A stretch of DNA of 64,000 nucleotides. It comes from Candidatus Eiseniibacteriota bacterium. GTDB taxonomy: Bacteria; Eisenbacteria; RBG-16-71-46; CAIMUX01. A program made the translations under genes and the position numbers. Shown in pieces: positions 61,998-64,000 of the stretch. The first letter of the stretch is position 1; every line of letters begins with the position of its first letter. The stretch covers positions 1,798,001-1,862,000 of the forward strand of contig JACKCR010000002.1 in NCBI GenBank assembly GCA_020633975.1, given 5' to 3'. The notes below the pieces were generated by a model, which was not told the origin of the DNA, did not search any database, and worked only from the letters and a program-made list of their open reading frames with translations.

Positions 61998-63191
61998 TTA
62001 TCGGGCCAGGTTCTCGAAGAGACCGGCCGCTCCCATCCCGCCACCGACGCACATGCTGACGATTCCGTAGCGCGCGCCGCGTCGACGCAGCTCGTGGAGC
62101 AACGTCGCCGTCAGCTTGGCACCGGTCGCTCCGAGCGGATGCCCGAGCGCGATCGCGCCACCGTTCACGTTGACCTTGTCGTCGGGGATGCCGAGCGCAC
62201 GCGCCACGTAGACCGCCTGGCTCGCAAACGCTTCGTTGATCTCGAAGAGGTCGACCTCGGCTATCGCCACCCCGACCTTGTCCAGCAGCTTGGGGATCGC
62301 AGCCACAGGGCCGATTCCCATGATCTCCGGCGCGACGCCGGCGACTTGGTAGCCGACGAGTCGGGCCAGCGGCTCGAGGCCGAGCTGTTCGGCCTTCGCG
62401 CGAGTCATGAGGAGAGTCGCGGCGGCGCCATCTGAAGTTTGGGAGCTGTTCCCCGCCGTGACGGACCCGCCGAGCCGGAAAGCCGGCCGGAGTTTCGCCA
62501 GCGCTTCCATCGACGTGTCTGCGCGCGGGCCCTCGTCCACCGAGACCACCGTCTCCTTCACGTCGACCTTGCCGTTCTTGCCCGGCAGCTTCGTCTTCAC
62601 GGTGACAGGCACGATCTCGTCGTCGAACCGGTGCGCCGCCTGCGCCGCGATCGCCTTTTGGTGGCTCTGGAACGCGAACGCGTCTTGCTCCTCGCGCGAC
62701 ACCTCGAACTGGACGGCGACGTTCTCTGCCGTGAAGCCCATCCCTAGGTACGCATCCGGGAGTTCACGGACCAGGTCCGGGTTGGGCGAGAACGCAAACC
62801 CTTCCATCGGCACGAGGCTCATCGACTCTGTGCCTCCCGCCAAGATGACCTCCGCTTGCCCCGTGACGATCCGGTCACACGACTGCGCGATGGTCTGGAG
62901 ACCGCTCGAGCAGAACCGGTTCACCGTCATCCCCGGAACGTCGAAAGGGAACCCCGCACGGAGGAGTGCGAGCCGTGCGACGTTGAGCCCCTGAGGGCCT
63001 TCCGGAATGGCGCACCCGAGCACGACGTCGTCGATCTTGCCCGGTTCGAGGCCGGGCGCCTTCGCGACCAGTGCGCGGAGGACCGTCGCCGCGAGGTCGT
63101 CCGGACGCGTCTCGCGAAACGCACCGCGGGCGGCCTTCCCGACCGGAGTCCTCAGTGCCTGCACGATGACCGGTTCGTTCTCTTTCGACAT
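61998..63191 (-). CDS. fadA: acetyl-CoA acyltransferase (thiolase)
   Basis: Thiolase of beta-oxidation, 397 residues; splits 3-ketoacyl-CoA with CoA. Catalytic residues are in place: Cys in [11 protein letters not shown], His in [15 protein letters not shown] and the second Cys in [11 protein letters not shown]; the NEAF motif is ENEAFAS-like (INEAFASQA). ATG 63191 follows AAGGGA. Lies between fadN and fadE on the same strand. Confidence 0.94.
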   Translation of the reverse strand: MSKENEPVIVQALRTPVGKAARGAFRETRPDDLAATVLRALVAKAPGLEPGKIDDVVLGCAIPEGPQGLNVARLALLRAGFPFDVPGMTVNRFCSSGLQTIAQSCDRIVTGQAEVILAGGTESMSLVPMEGFAFSPNPDLVRELPDAYLGMGFTAENVAVQFEVSREEQDAFAFQSHQKAIAAQAAHRFDDEIVPVTVKTKLPGKNGKVDVKETVVSVDEGPRADTSMEALAKLRPAFRLGGSVTAGNSSQTSDGAAATLLMTRAKAEQLGLEPLARLVGYQVAGVAPEIMGIGPVAAIPKLLDKVGVAIAEVDLFEINEAFASQAVYVARALGIPDDKVNVNGGAIALGHPLGATGAKLTATLLHELRRRGARYGIVSMCVGGGMGAAGLFENLAR

Positions 63192-63251
63192 CTAGGGTCC
63201 CTTCTCTAGGGTTCCGTAGTCCTATTGGCGTCTGATTCCTTCGTCCACGCG

Positions 63252-64000
63252 CTAGTTCCGAAGCGGCTTCCCCGTCTTGAGGATGTTCTCCATCCGGGCC
63301 AGGGTGCGGTTGTCTTCGCAGAGCGCAAGGAACGCCTCGCGCTCGAGGTCGAGCAGATACTGTTCGCTCACGCGGCTGCCCGCAGATACCTCGCCACCAC
63401 AGAGCACCCACGCGAGCTTGTCTCCCAGCACGTGGTCGTACTCGGTGATGTAGCCGCTCGCCCGCATGTTGTGGAGCCCCGCGCGGATCTTCGCGAGCCC
63501 GGGCTCACCCACGACCCGGATGTCCTCGAGCGGACGCCCGGCATCGAAACCGGCGATGTCGAGCGCGAGCACGTTCTGCTTCGCTTCGTAGATCCGGTGG
63601 TCCCGGTTGAGTGCCACGACGTCGTCCTGGGCGAGATAGCCGAGGTCCTTCGCCTCGACACCACTCGTCGCGACCTTCGCCATCCCGACGGTCTCGAAAG
63701 CGCGACGGAGGAACGGGAAGAGGTCGACGTCGACACCCTCCGGAACGGAGAGATGAACGCGACGCACCCATTCCTTGCATCCACCACCGGCGGGGATGAC
63801 ACCCGCGCCGAGTTCGACGAGTCCGATGTAGGTTTCTGCGTCCGCGACGACCCGGTTCGCTGCGAGCGTGACTTCGCATCCACCGCCCAAGGTGAGTCCG
63901 TGCGGAGCGACCACGACCGGACGGCTGCTGTAGCGGATCCGCTGGTTCACGTTCTGGAACCGCCGGACCATCCAGTCGACGTCGTCGTAGTTCTCGTCGT
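63252..64000 (-). CDS. fadN: 3-hydroxyacyl-CoA dehydrogenase/enoyl-CoA hydratase (C-terminal part)
   Basis: Only the C-terminal 249 residues are in the window; the gene continues past 64000. The visible part is a crotonase-type domain (LTLGGGCEVTLAANRVVADAETYIGLVELGAGVIPAGGGCKEW), followed by the C-terminal helices ending EAFLALCEDNRTLARMENILKTGKPLRN. This matches the large fused FadN/FadB-like proteins. It is the first gene of the fadN-fadA-fadE operon; the fadA start is 60 bases downstream. The reaction is hydration and oxidation of enoyl-CoA. Confidence 0.88.
   Translation of the reverse strand, partial: DENYDDVDWMVRRFQNVNQRIRYSSRPVVVAPHGLTLGGGCEVTLAANRVVADAETYIGLVELGAGVIPAGGGCKEWVRRVHLSVPEGVDVDLFPFLRRAFETVGMAKVATSGVEAKDLGYLAQDDVVALNRDHRIYEAKQNVLALDIAGFDAGRPLEDIRVVGEPGLAKIRAGLHNMRASGYITEYDHVLGDKLAWVLCGGEVSAGSRVSEQYLLDLEREAFLALCEDNRTLARMENILKTGKPLRN

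Noticed and set aside
1-64000. tRNA or rRNA genes
   Set aside because: I read the intergenic regions for cloverleaf landmarks and found none I could support; a covariance scan would be decisive.

Overview
This window is chromosomal DNA from a GC-rich, Gram-negative-type bacterium. Evidence for an outer envelope includes beta-barrel-like secreted proteins and several very large exported proteins. Three of these (ending at 21777, 30621 and 37340) finish in a 'NPF..., VxDVxGRRxRTL..., PAGxYxxR' module resembling FlgD-Ig/type IX-like sorting tails. That module, menaquinone synthesis by the futalosine route (mqnC, mqnD), abundant HNH/DUF222 and FG-GAP proteins, and strong GC3 point to an FCB-superphylum lineage, perhaps Candidatus Eisenbacteria-like. 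The assignment is an inference; there is no rRNA in the window. I found no tRNA, CRISPR array or prophage.

Layout. 0-9.6 kb: two envelope proteins, mqnC, an M50 membrane protease, a Cys-repeat secreted protein, beta-carbonic anhydrase, a GGDEF cyclase, then mqnD and a DUF1028 protein. 9.8-17.1 kb: two neighbouring response regulators that have both lost their phosphorylation residues, an MFS exporter with a cytidylate-kinase-like protein, a soluble transhydrogenase overlapping a threonine-dehydratase-like gene, and an outer-membrane-like protein. 17.1-21.8 kb is the accessory region: a complete group II intron whose ends can be placed to the base in a 24-nt palindrome, an HNH endonuclease carrying a near-identical palindrome, and a 42-bp minisatellite. 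21.8-30.6 kb: two giant exported propeller proteins flanking an SH3 protein and RNase HII. 30.7-41.3 kb: kbl, a hotdog thioesterase, boxB and boxC of aerobic benzoyl-CoA degradation (boxA not in the window), slyX, and two exported propeller proteins. 41.4-53.5 kb: ureohydrolase, thiI-malQ, citrate synthase, mgtE, rpmG, tldE/tldD, and an ECF sigma/FecR pair. 53.6-60 kb: kynureninase-like and arylformamidase genes facing a fumarylacetoacetase/unknown/class V aminotransferase operon, then a tiny orphan ORF. 60-64 kb: a fadN-fadA-fadE beta-oxidation operon, fadN running off the end.

Together the metabolic genes describe an aerobic heterotroph using aromatic compounds, tryptophan/tyrosine-type ring cleavage products, threonine and fatty acids, feeding acetyl-CoA to citrate synthase and electrons to menaquinone. 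The most unusual items are the paired pseudo-receivers, the palindrome-targeted intron, a 36-residue ORF with its own strong terminator, an RNase HII with GVG in place of GRG, and the repeat-built insertion in BoxC.
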